From contig NC_046683.1 in the NCBI RefSeq assembly GCF_009870125.1, positions 28,796,129-28,860,128 on the forward strand: DNA of 64,000 nt, written 5' to 3'. The notes below the pieces were generated by a model. That model was not told where the DNA came from and ran no database searches. It was given only the letters and a program-made list of their open reading frames with translations. Positions 52,903-63,520 of this stretch are shown here, one piece after another. Within the stretch, counting starts at the first letter, position 1. The number at the start of each line of letters is the position of its first letter. Made by a program: the position numbers and the translations under genes. The DNA is from Drosophila pseudoobscura (Eukaryota; Arthropoda; Insecta; Diptera; Drosophilidae).

Positions 52903-53591
52903 GTTAAATATGCGACACTGCAGTTTACGTTTTAAAAAAGATTTTATTCTTTCACTTAAACTTAGTGCACATTGATTAGTTATTTCCCCGACGATGACTG
53001 ATGTCCGATGTCTTGAATGGAATTAACTTTTGTTGAATTCTCCGACGGTGTCGCGATTGACGTTTGTCTTGAACAGAACTCATCTGCCTTCTTAAATGTA
53101 GATGCTCGGCTTGTGATTCGGATTTGGATTCGGAGGCGTTGGCTTCGACCTCGGCTTCGGAGATGGAGTACGTGACTCGATCGATATGTGGGAAAGGCGG
53201 CTTTTGATGAAAGGCTTCCGCTGCGTATGATCGGTGTTGCATTACTTGGGGGTGGCTGAGAATAGGGCCTCTGATTGATGGCGTGGTTCTTGAGAATCGA
53301 TTAGTAATTGATCTCTGAAGAGTGGCGTGATTCTAGTGCGGCTGGATTTTAGTGCGGCTGGATTGTAGTGCGGCATCTATTGTTTTATGTTCCACTTCTA
53401 GCTTAGGGTGTTTGTTTACATTGCCTGCAATCGGCTACGCGTGGTCATTTCGAGCGTGAGATTGTTTATGGGGTTTCGAAGCGGAGAGTGTCGGATTGTT
53501 TATAGTAGTGTTGGATTGCTTATAGTATTGTGGGTGCAGGGTAATAGACATAGACAAGGGTATGCGGAGCATGGACTATAGATATGTCACT
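52902..53591 (-). repeat. Errantivirus 5' LTR (690 bp)
   Basis: It has the same ends as the LTR at 46783 but several indels, including a 17-bp loss after cttaaatgtag near 53100 and a short loss near 53276. Different LTRs in one element mean that the insertion is not recent or that copies have recombined. Confidence 0.85.
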
Positions 53592-54215
53592 ATATATATA
53601 TTGAGGCACGAGGTACCAATGTATAGAGTCGGTTGCAAACGGCAGTTAAAAAAAAAATATACCCTCGAAATGCAAGGTAGCGCGTTGCTTGGCGTTCCAT
53701 TAAGTTTAAGCGCGGCATCGAAAACTATCCCAACAAATACAACGCAAGCAACCGGTGGAGAGGCGAAAAAACGAAAGGAATGCACAGCTTCTTCTGCTTG
53801 CATGTATGTATGTATGGCTGTAAGTGGTATTTACCGCGGCTTCGGTTAACGAACCACCCTTTCGACGAGATTCAAACAACGGGTAAAACGGTATATAACT
53901 ATGAAGGCATGAGTGAATATATATATGTATGCATATGTTCAAGTATATGCTAATTCAAAATGTATACGTAGCCATAGACATATGTACATAAATAGGTGCG
54001 GGGGATTCAAGTTCAAGATTATTAAGAAATAGCTACTGGATCACTTGGGTGTAACGTGTAGGTAGCGCGCCGGTTAAAACGGTGGTGGGAGCGTAAGTAA
54101 CTTAGCTTAAGCGTTACGCTGCGGTGAACGCCGTGTGGATTGTGGATCTTCCGAGCGCACCGACAAACGCACGACATCGAGTGCGCGGCAATTATCTACT
54201 GATGCCCTGAACAAA
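53592..54215 (-). other. Presumed BEL/Pao leader and unassigned DNA, copy C
   Basis: It starts inside an (AT)n tract at the errantivirus edge and continues as in copies A, B and D (ttgaggcacgagg). Its left part is missing because of the insertion. No gene is recognised. Confidence 0.4.
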
Positions 54216-54459
54216 AAATATTCCGAAAATATCGACGTTCTGCCATGTTTAGCTCAGTCAATGGATCTTAAACTCATCGAAATCTTATAGCCGAAGGTCA
54301 AAGGAATTCTACCAACTGCAAATCCGTCAACCTGAACTCAATTTTGGCAAGTGGTTTAAGAATTATTAAAATTATTGGCTCAAATCGTATTGAAACGTTG
54401 GAAGGACCTTACTGACCCATGCCAGGCCGGGGTAAAGCAGCTCATACAGAACATATAAC
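54216..54459 (+). pseudogene. Tc1/mariner-type transposase C-terminal relic, copy C
   Basis: The same relic as in copies A, B and D, carrying the same in-frame stops. Confidence 0.6.
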
Positions 54460-54749
54460 ATAGATTTTAATTTAATTTCCTTTTTTTGATTTTGTTCGAA
54501 AGCAACACTATTTCAATGAACAGCAGATATCTTGGGTAATTGTGTAAAGCCATGAAAAATAGAAGATGAATGTAAATGTAACAAAATTTCATCAGGTTTC
54601 TAATTTCTTCCTAAATTTTAACATTGTAAAAAGGTATAACTTGTTCAATTTTGAATACCTGAAATGTCTCAAAAGGAGTATGTATTTTGAGTCGAAATTG
54701 TTTTTCTTCTAATCTTTTTTCTGTCATATTGAGTCAGTAAATTTTTATA

Positions 54750-55482
54750 TCTAGTACTCGCAGAGTATAGGGGTATATTAGATAAGTGGTTAAATTGGAT
54801 GTGTGAAACGTCCAGAAGAAACCGTTTCCGACCCCATAATGTATATATATTCTTGATCAGCATCAAAAGCCAAGTCGATAGAGCCATATCTGTCTGTCCG
54901 TCCCTATGAGCGCCTAGTGCTCAGAGGCTATAAGAGCTAGAGCAACGACAGTTTGTATCCAGACTTCTGTGACATGTCACTGTTACAGGCCCCCACAAAG
55001 GTCGAAAATCTGTGGCATCCACAATTTCAAAGATACGAGAAAACGCTGAATCGTAGGGAATGATTATATCTTCTAGACTGCAAAATCTGAACTAGATCGT
55101 ATAATTATTACAGCCAAAATGATGAAAAAAATTTCATTCTCTTCGCTCTGTCTCTCTCTAACACACAGGTTTCATGGTCGGCTTTGCCTATTGCTAAAAG
55201 TGAGTTCCTAGATCTCAGAGACTATAAAAGCTAGAGCAACCAAATTTTTGATCAACACTCCTGTGATATCGGACCTTGACGAGCTAGTTTCAAAATTTCC
55301 CCCTTCCGCCCCCGCAAGGGACGAAAATCTGGGGCATCCACAAATCTCAGAGACTATTAAGGCTAGAGCATCCAAATTTGGTATCCACACTCCTGTTAGA
55401 TGTCAGAGCTATAGTGACTTAGTATCGGGTATAAATGTAGAGTTGCAGTCGCCACAGCACCTCACAAGGATCCTTTTCGTTT
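54750..55482 (+). mobile_element. Old DINE-1 element, copy C
   Basis: One of the two complete old copies in this array. It contains the block lost from copy A (gtttcatggtcggctttgcc region) and ends with the hairpin-like gttgcagtcgccacagcacc region. Confidence 0.8.
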
Positions 55483-55848
55483 TTTTTTTTTTTAAATCCG
55501 AATCGAGGAATGTCGACAGGGAGTTACTTTTACAATTATGGGATCACAATATTTCAAACAAAATTTAAGCTCCATGGCGAACCAAGTTTGAGCTAAGAAA
55601 AACTATTCCTAGTCAATACGGCATGAGAACCCAATTCTTGGCCTGCTTGATCTGCCCATTCCTTACAATATACCAAAATATACCCATCATGTGTTTTAGA
55701 GCCCCCTTTGGAATTCTGAAGCCGAAATTACCAACCCTTCTCTGGACAGACATTTTTTGTTGTGGGGATGTGCATTTTACCGAATATTCGGTATTTTAAT
55801 ATTTTATTATTCTTATTAAAATGTTTATGTACTAACTGTTATTCGCAG
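55483..55848 (+). other. Presumed upstream intron of cyclin-D-like fragment, copy C
   Basis: AT-rich DNA with a T run, ending in the acceptor ctaactgttattcgcag. I find no exon in it. Confidence 0.4.
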
Positions 55849-56293
55849 AACATCAATTTGCAAAGTACCCAGCTAGCACAATAGCAGCATCGAGTATAGC
55901 CGCTTCAATGAGTGGGCTAAAATGGCATCTACGCACAGGCCATAATCTTCCCTTTTTATTAGGTCTACTTTCGGACTTAACCAGCATCGAACAAGTTTGT
56001 ATAAGAAAGATTGAAGTCCAAGGCATTGACTAAATTTTATTTTTATATAAATAGGTTCAACTGCAAGAGTGTATGTTGCATATGGAGACCATTTTTGACA
56101 TTGAACCTCCTAACTCTGCAAAAATGTACTGCCAGAGACGTTATCAGACTCATCCAAACCAGCAATATCATCAGCAGCGCCCGCAACGCATGAGGCAAAT
56201 GCCAATACCCTCCTTAACATTTACTACTGCTGACGCCAACGCTGATCAAAATTGCTTTAAGGCTACCCTACCCTATCGGACGCAAACATTTTA
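55849..56293 (+). pseudogene. CycD-like: Cyclin-D-like gene fragment, copy C (two exons, one intron)
   Basis: Exon 55849-55994, intron 55995-56054 (60 nt), second exon from 56055. It shares with copy B the 36-bp in-frame deletion and the C-terminal 1-nt shift. Those lesions therefore arose before B and C were separated. A Tyr codon near the end reads Cys (DQNCFKA). Confidence 0.7.
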
Positions 56294-56330
56294 GAATCTT
56301 AAATGTGAATCTAAATGGGCAGGCTAAAAA

Positions 56331-57033
56331 TGAGTTACAAGACATACAATTTTGAGAAAAGTATTTTTTGAGCAAATATATTAAATATTAGTATTTAAAT
56401 ATATATTAGTTTCCTCCAAGTCCTTGTAAATTAAATTACACATAAAAAAGAAGAATACATAATAATTGACATTATTAAATTTTTTTTTAAGTCTATTTAT
56501 ACAAAACGGAATTTTCTTTATATGGCCTCTATACTTCGATTTTTGTTGTTTAACTAGCCGGCCCTGCCGCGTTTTGCTGTGGCGCTCATTGTGGTTGCAC
56601 GGATGAGAAATGCGGACAACTCAGTTGATTGTTTCTTGATGGAGAATATAAAGAGTTTTGACCTGATCTCCGACTATGGCAATGGATTCTCCGCTAATAC
56701 GGCTACTACGGCTAGTATTAAAAAAAAAAAAAAAAAATACATTTTTTCGGGAGTGTTTTCGTATAAACCTTCTCCTGGAAAATTTAAACAGCTGAAAACC
56801 AAATGAGACAAATCGGCTCAGCCATTCTCAATTTATGAGATCCCGTAAATTTTTTTACTCCATTTATATATACATACCGATTTATTAGTATGGGTAATTA
56901 TGTAACGAATTACATTTAATACAACGTATTGGTACAATAAATTATGGTAAAATGCGCTGAACCGGACCGACTGTAAAAAAATTGCTAAAAAATATTTTTC
57001 TCTATACTACATATGCAGACACCAGAAGACCTG
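56331..57033. other. Flank downstream of cyclin-D-like copy C
   Basis: Full-length flank, with a plus-strand open stretch 56579-56806 that matches those in U3 and U4 but no known protein. Confidence 0.5.
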
Positions 57034-57865
57034 ATCAAACTTTTCTCTGTACCAGATGAAAAAAACCAACATATTGGCAGTATTGGCTGTAAATGCGCCA
57101 AATTACAAGGACAATTGTCTTCCGACGCTTAAAAAATTTGTTGATAGGTATTATGCGAATGATAATAGCGTCTGCTCATTATGCCAGAACAACTCTGAAG
57201 CCTCTTGGACACTTTTTTTTGCTTGTTTTGGGTTCAGATCCTCCCATATATATGGGAATACCTTTGTTGGTTTTTCGGCAAATTCTTGGCGGAATTTCCA
57301 AATATCCGTAATCACAGGAAAAGCCGTATGTTTTATTGACGTGTAGACTAACCACATATAATCGCACAACTCGAAGCCGTTGGATAAACCTTTCTTTTCT
57401 AAGTGTTTTCCTTGACTGTTTTCACAATGTAGCATTTCTCATACCATGCTTCCGGTTTTTCAACGTTACACTGTTTATTTCTAACATTCTCGCAACATTG
57501 TGGATTTTTTCAACATTTCTCTGTTTATTTCAAACATTGTCGCAACTTTGTCTCATCTGAAGAAGACTGAACACCACTATCCTTGATCTGCTTCCGACTC
57601 ATTTGTTAAGCACTTAACAAAGCATTGAGTTCGTGCCTAAGCTGCAAAACCTGCAAATGTGCCTCAGTTAAGGCCAGTTAAAAAGTTTTGAGCAAATTCG
57701 AAAACAAATATTTACAAAAAGGGATATAAGTCAAAAAACATCGACTGCTTAATATTAAAAATCAAGGTATCCGAAAATATAAGGCTTATCGCTATGGTCA
57801 TGATTATTTTTTGTAAAAATAGCTTCTAGTCTAGTAAAAAACATGAAAAATTTAAGTTGGTCAGA
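57034..57865. other. Segment X, copy C (unrecognised)
   Basis: The plus-strand open stretch 57056-57346 is longest here (96 codons; NDNSVCSLCQNNSEASW), with minus-strand 57435-57151 opposite. Neither was assigned. Confidence 0.4.
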
Positions 57866-58550
57866 CTCACTTCACTAATTAAGAAACTAAGCATGCATTC
57901 AAAATACAAATACAAATACCACTACAATTTCTAATTACTAGAAAGGTGTGTAAGGTTAAGGTGTGTGAGTAACTTAATAAGAGGAAGAGATTTAGTGGGG
58001 GAAATAATATGGTAGGGGGAATTATAATCCAAGCATAAGACCCTAACGGTTCATGCAAGGAATAATTCGATTTACAAAGTGGAAGGAACAACGCTATAAC
58101 ATTTCTAGTGAGTCTAATAGGAATCGGGAAGTTTATGCGGCCTGTCTATGTCACCCCTGATCAAGTTGTGCACAAAAATCACACCAAGAATTTTCGTACG
58201 GCTAACTAAGGATGGGAGGTTTACTTATAGCAGTCTACTGGAGTAAGATGGAAGTCTCACACCCGTATCCCAGTTAAGGCCCCGCAAAGCAAAGAGTAAA
58301 GAGTTTTTCTTTACTGATTCTATACGGTCCTGGTGTACTTTGTACGAACTAGCGACGTATAGAGAGTCTTTGTTATATAGGGGTCGTCAAATTCTTTTGA
58401 CCACCTCTTTATAAACCGAAGTACGCCCATGGCCATATTTACCATTGTCGACATGTGTTTAGAAAACTTAAGCTTGGCGTCTAATATAACACCAATATCA
58501 TCCACCAGGGTAATTTTCTCAAGAGAACCACCACATAGGGCCAATTCCGG
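57866..58550 (-). pseudogene. Decayed non-LTR 3' end, copy C
   Basis: The 74-codon frame 58544-58320 is the same as in copies B and D, ending in the same reading past TSLVR. Confidence 0.75.
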
Positions 58551-59097
58551 AATAACGTAGGTTGCGGCATTTAGTTGTAAGCCCGGCTTAGTCAGAGAGC
58601 GGATGGAAAAACTGCAGATCTTCTTTGACTAAGCGGACACGGCATTGAGAATGGAGACCTCAGGTCTCGGAACGTGGGCCACTGCTGGTAGTCCCCAGTG
58701 TCACATGGAGAATGGCGGCTACCGCCGGAAGTCTGCACTTGAACGGCCAGTTGCGGCGTGTGAGAGACAGTCGGGGGCTCGAGCTGATCGTTCAGTTCGG
58801 CAAGGCCATCGCCACCGAACAGGCCTCGAGCTCAGCGTCCACCTTTGCCCACAGGCTTCGGAGTTGATCTTGATGGACTTGGGAGAGCGAGCAGGTTGTA
58901 GTGCTAGCATCTGGAGCGTCGAGCTTCTGATCGAAGCGGGTCAGTCTGCTTGCAGCGAAGGCAAACGTGGACCGTGTGAAAATGGCTGCCGATTGGTCCA
59001 TAGTGCTCGGAACCGTAAGAGGGACTGCCGAGGGGAGCAACAAGACATCGAAAGCATATTCTGAACCCATAAAATACGAACTGTATAAACGTAACAA
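58551..59097 (-). pseudogene. BEL/Pao-type gag N-terminal relic, copy C
   Basis: As in copies A and B, but with a deletion of about 75 bp near 58805 that removes the GSEADPK region. The frame 59097-58792 is open up to it. Confidence 0.65.
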
Positions 59098-59825
59098 TAT
59101 TATGGAAATTGTAAAATGTGGCCGGAATGTGCAGATATAAATACTACGATCAATAAATGTTTAACCAAGAGCGAAAATTGTGGACGAACAATAATATTGA
59201 TATATATATATATTGAGGCACGAGGTACCAATGTATAGAGTCGGTTGCAAACGGCAGTTAAAAAAAAAATATACCCTCGAAATGCAAGGTAGCGCGTTGC
59301 TTGGCGTTCCATTAAGTTTAAGCGCGGCATCGAAAACTATCCCAACAAATACAACGCAAGCAACCGGTGGAGAGGCGAAAAAAACGAAAGGAATGCACAG
59401 CTTCTTCTGCTTGCATGTATGTATGTATGGCTGTAAGTGGTATTTACCGCGGCTTCGGTTAACGAACCACCCTTTCGACGAGATTCAAACAACGGGTAAA
59501 ACGGTATATAACTATGAAGGCATGAGTGAATATATATATGTATGCATATGTTCAAGTATATGCTAATTCAAAATGTATACGTAGCCATAGACATATGTAC
59601 ATAAATAGGTGCGGGGGATTCAAGTTCAAGATTATTAAGAAATAGCTACTGGATCACTTGGGTGTAACGTGTAGGTAGCGCGCCGGTTAAAACGGTGGTG
59701 GGAGCGTAAGTAACTTAGCTTAAGCGTTACGCTGCGGTGAACGCCGTGTGGATTGTGGATCTTCCGAGCGCACCGACAAACGCACGACATCGAGTGCGCG
59801 GCAATTATCTACTGATGCCCTGAAC
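59098..59825 (-). other. Presumed BEL/Pao leader and unassigned DNA, copy D (empty errantivirus site)
   Basis: It contains an uninterrupted tgatatatatatatattgagg near 59197-59217. That is the empty form of the errantivirus site filled at 53591 and 63521. Confidence 0.5.
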
Positions 59826-60069
59826 AAAAAATATTCCGAAAATATCGACGTTCTGCCATGTTTAGCTCAGTCAATGGATCTTAAACTCATCGAAATCTTA
59901 TAGCCGAAGGTCAAAGGAATTCTACCAACTGCAAATCCGTCAACCTGAACTCAATTTTGGCAAGTGGTTTAAGAATTATTAAAATTATTGGCTCAAATCG
60001 TATTGAAACGTTGGAAGGACCTTACTGACCCATGCCAGGCCGGGGTAAAGCAGCTCATACAGAACATAT
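59826..60069 (+). pseudogene. Tc1/mariner-type transposase C-terminal relic, copy D
   Basis: Same relic and same stop codons as the other copies. Confidence 0.6.
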
Positions 60070-60360
60070 AACATAGATTTTAATTTAATTTCCTTTTTTT
60101 GATTTTGTTCGAAAGCAACACTATTTCAATGAACAGCAGATATCTTGGGTAATTGTGTAAAGCCATGAAAAATAGAAGATGAATGTAAATGTAACAAAAT
60201 TTCATCAGGTTTCTAATTTCTTCCTAAATTTTAACATTGTAAAAAGGTATAACTTGTTCAATTTTGAATACCTGAAATGTCTCAAAAGGAGTATGTATTT
60301 TGAGTCGAAATTGTTTTTCTTCTAATCTTTTTTCTGTCATATTGAGTCAGTAAATTTTTA

Positions 60361-61128
60361 TATCTAGTACTCGCAGAGTATAGGGGTATATTAGATAAGT
60401 GGTTAAATTGGATGTGTGAAACGTCCAGAAGAAACCGTTTCCGACCCCATAATGTATATATATTCTTGATCAGCATCAAAAGCCAAGTCGATAGAGCCAT
60501 ATCTGTCTGTCCGTCCCTATGAGCGCCTAGTGCTCAGAGGCTATAAGAGCTAGAGCAACGACAGTTTGTATCCAGACTTCTGTGACATGTCACTGTTACA
60601 GGCCCCCACAAAGGTCGAAAATCTGTGGCATCCACAATTTCAAAGATACGAGAAAACGCTGAATCGTAGGGAATGATTATATCTTCTAGACTGCAAAATC
60701 TGAACTAGATCGTATAATTATTACAGCCAAAATGATGAAAAAAATTTCATTCTCTTCGCTCTGTCTCTCTCTAACACACAGGTTTCATGGTCGGCTTTGC
60801 CTATTGCTAAAAGTGAGTTCCTAGATCTCAGAGACTATAAAAGCTAGAGCAACCAAATTTTTGATCAACACTCCTGTGATATCGGACCTTGACGAGCTAG
60901 TTTCAAAATTTCCCCCTTCCGCCCCCGCAAGGGACGAAAATCTGGGACATCCACAAATCTCAGAGACTATTAAGGCTAGAGCATCCTAATTTGGTATCCA
61001 CACTCCTGTTAGATGTCACTAAACAACTTATATCTCGAAATTTCGTCGTCTGCCAGAGGAGAGCTATACTGACTTAGTATCGGGTATTAATGTAGAGTTG
61101 CGGTCGCCACAGCACCTCACAGCGATCC
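60361..61128 (+). mobile_element. Old DINE-1 element, copy D
   Basis: Complete. It retains about 40 bp (actaaacaacttatatctcg region near 61017) that copies B and C have lost, so it is the most ancestral version here. Confidence 0.8.
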
Positions 61129-61502
61129 CTTCCGTTTTGTTTTTTAATTTCCGAATCGAGGAATGTAGACAGAGAGTTACTTTTACAATTATGGGATCAC
61201 AATATTTCAAACAAAATTTAAGCTTCATGGCGAACCAAGTTCTAGCTAAGAAAAACTATTCCTAGTCAATACGGCATGAGAACCCAATTCTTGGCCTGCT
61301 TGATCTACCCATTCCTTACAATATACCAAAATATACCCATCATGTGTTTTAGAGCCCCCTTTGGAATTCTGAAGCCGAAATTACCAACCCTTCTCTGGAC
61401 AGACATTTTTTGTTGTGGGGATGTGCATTTTACCGAATATTCGGTATTTTAATATTTTAGTGTTCTTATTAAAATGTTTATATACTAACTGTTATTCCGC
61501 AG
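61129..61502 (+). other. Presumed upstream intron of cyclin-D-like fragment, copy D
   Basis: It ends with ctaactgttattccgcag, a slightly altered acceptor. Nothing coding is recognised. Confidence 0.4.
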
Positions 61503-61978
61503 AACATCAATTTGCAAAGTACCCAGCTAGCACAATAGCAGCATCGAGTATAGCCGCTTCAATGAGTGGGCTAAAATGGCATCTACGCACAGGCCATAAT
61601 CTTCCCTTTTTATTAGGTCTACTTACGGACTTAACCAGCATCAAACAAGTTTGTATAAGAAAGATTGAAGTATAAGGCATTGACTAAATTTTATTTTTAT
61701 ATAAATAGGTTCAACTGCAAGAGAGTATGTTGCATATGGAGACCATTTTTGAAGAGCACAGTCGCAACCTGCAGCCGTTTTTTGTTGACATTGAACCTCC
61801 TAATTCTGCAAAAATGTACTGCCAGACACGTTATCAGACTCATCCAAACCAGCAATATCATCAGCAGCGCCCGCAACGCATGAAGAAAATGCCAATACCC
61901 TTCTTAACTACTGCTGACGCCAACGTTGATCAAAATTACTTTAAGGCTAACCCTACCCTATCGGACGCAAACATTTAA
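61503..61978 (+). pseudogene. CycD-like: Cyclin-D-like gene fragment, copy D (best preserved, open to a stop)
   Basis: Exon 61503-61648 and exon 61709-61978 are joined by a 60-nt intron (61649-61708; gtttgt donor, gactaaa branch-like, atag acceptor). Spliced, they read without interruption to TAA at 61976. The first exon matches the C-terminal cyclin fold of D-type cyclins (YPASTIAASSIAASMSGL; LLTDLTSI). The second continues VQLQESMLHMETIFEEHSRN and a Gln/Pro-rich tail. Only here is the EEHSRNLQPFFV block kept. The N-terminal cyclin box, CDK-binding part and promoter are absent, so I call it a gene fragment. D-type cyclins activate CDK4/6; this piece alone could not. Confidence 0.7.
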
Positions 61979-61986
61979 GATTCTAG

Positions 61987-62288
61987 GGCAGGCTAAAAAT
62001 TAGTTACAAGACATACAATTTTGAGAAAAGTATTTTTTGAGCCAATATACTAAATATTAGTATTTAAATATATATTAGTTTCCTCCAAGTCCTTGTAAAT
62101 TCAATAATACATAAAAATACATAGAATACATAATAATTAACATTATTACAAAAAATTTGTTGATAGGTAATATGCGAATGATAATAGCGTCTGCTCATTA
62201 TGTCAGAACAATTCTGAAGCCTCTTGGCCACTTTTTTTTTGCTTGTTTTGGGTTCACATCCACCCATATATATAGGAATACCTTTGTT
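61987..62288. other. Shortened flank and segment X, copy D
   Basis: The flank stops near 62150 and joins a roughly 130-bp piece of segment X (tgttgataggtaatatgcg onward), which in turn joins the non-LTR relic at ttggaagagg. About 1.4 kb is missing against copy C. Confidence 0.6.
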
Positions 62289-62866
62289 GGAAGAGGAAGA
62301 GAATTAGTGGGGGAAATAATATGGTAGAGGGAATTATAATCCAAGCATAAGACCCTAAACGGTTCTTGCAAGGAATAATTCGATCTATAAAGTGGAAGGA
62401 ACAACGCTATAACATTTCTAGTGAGTCTAATAGGAATCGTGAAGTTTATGCGGCCTGTCTATGTCACCCCTGATCAAGTTGTGCACAAAAATCACACCAA
62501 GAATTTTCGTACGGCTAACTAAGGATGGGAGGTTTACTTATAGCAGTCTACTGGAGTAAGATGGAAGTCTCACACCCGTATCCCAGTTAAGGCCCCGCAA
62601 AGCAAAGAGTAAAGAGTTTTTCTTTACTGATTCTATACGGTCCTGGTGTACTTTGTACGAACTAGCGACGTATAGAGAGTCTTTGTTATATAGGGGTCGT
62701 CAAATTCTTTTGACCACCTCTTTATAAACCGAAGTACGCCCATGGCCATATTTACCATTGTCGACATGTGTTTAGAAAACTTAAGCTTGGCGTCTAATAT
62801 AACACCAATATCATCCACCAGGGTAATTTTCTCAAGAGAACCACCACATAGGGCCAATTCCGGAAT
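62289..62866 (-). pseudogene. Decayed non-LTR 3' end, copy D
   Basis: The frame 62857-62633 equals copies B and C. The 3' UTR is cut by the deletion on its left. Confidence 0.75.
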
Positions 62867-63410
62867 AACGTAGGTTGCGGCATTTAGTTGTAAGCCCGGC
62901 TTAGTCAGAGAGCGGATGGAAAAACTGCAGATCTTCTTTGACTAAGCGGACACGGCATTGAGAATGGAGACCTCAGGTCTCGGAACGTGGGCCACTGCTG
63001 GTAGTCCCCAGTGTCACATGGAGAATGGCGGCTACCGCCGGAAGTCTGCACTTGAACGGCCAGTTGCGGCGTGTGAGAGACAGTCGGGGGCTCGAGCTGA
63101 TCGTTCAGTTCGGCAAGGCCATCGCCACCGAACAGGCCTCGAGCTCAGCGTCCACCTTTGCCCACAGGCTTCGGAGTTGATCTTGATGGACTTGGGAGAG
63201 CGAGCAGGTTGTAGTGCTAGCATCTGGAGCGTCGAGCTTCTGATCGAAGCGGGTCAGTCTGCTTGCAGCGAAGTCAAACGTGGACCGTGTGAAAATGGCT
63301 GCCGATTAGTCCATAGTGCTCGGAACCGTAAGAGGGACTGCCGAGGGGAGCAACAAGACATCGAAAGCATATTCTGAACCCATAAAATACGAACTGTATA
63401 AACGTAACAA
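62867..63410 (-). pseudogene. BEL/Pao-type gag N-terminal relic, copy D
   Basis: It has the same 75-bp deletion as copy C, with a few extra substitutions. Confidence 0.65.
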
Positions 63411-63520
63411 TACTATGGAAATTGTAAAATGTGGCCGGAATGTGCAGATATAAATACTACGATCAATAAATGTTTAACCAAGAGCGAAAATTGTGGACGA
63501 ACAATAATATTGATATATAT
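63411..63520. other. Left flank of errantivirus insertion
   Basis: The BEL leader sequence runs up to ttgatatatat and meets the LTR at 63521. Together with 53592 it defines the target as (AT)n. Confidence 0.75.

Larger units (their letters stand above)
46783..53591 (-). mobile_element. Errantivirus (gypsy-type, 17.6/297/Tom-like), defective, full structure
   Basis: A 6.8-kb element with two LTRs, tRNA-Ser primer site, gag, pol (protease, reverse transcriptase, RNase H, integrase), env and polypurine tract in canonical order. Frameshifts, nonsense changes and internal losses affect gag, pol and env, so it is not competent. The right edge at 53591 abuts atatatat, in keeping with the ATAT targets of this group. 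Confidence 0.9.
53592..59212 (+). repeat. Second-array unit, copy C (reference unit, about 5.6 kb)
   Basis: From ttgaggcac at 53601 to the next at 59213 is 5612 bp. It contains one each of Tc1 relic, DINE-1, cyclin-D-like fragment, flank, X, non-LTR relic and BEL gag relic. Confidence 0.75.
59213..63520 (+). repeat. Second-array unit, copy D (shortened)
   Basis: The same order as copy C with about 1.4 kb lost between the cyclin-D flank and the non-LTR relic. It ends at an errantivirus LTR. Confidence 0.75.

Noticed and set aside
33240-61978. Cyclin-D-like copies as processed retrocopies
   Set aside because: An intron with splice signals and upstream intron DNA are kept, so copying was at DNA level.
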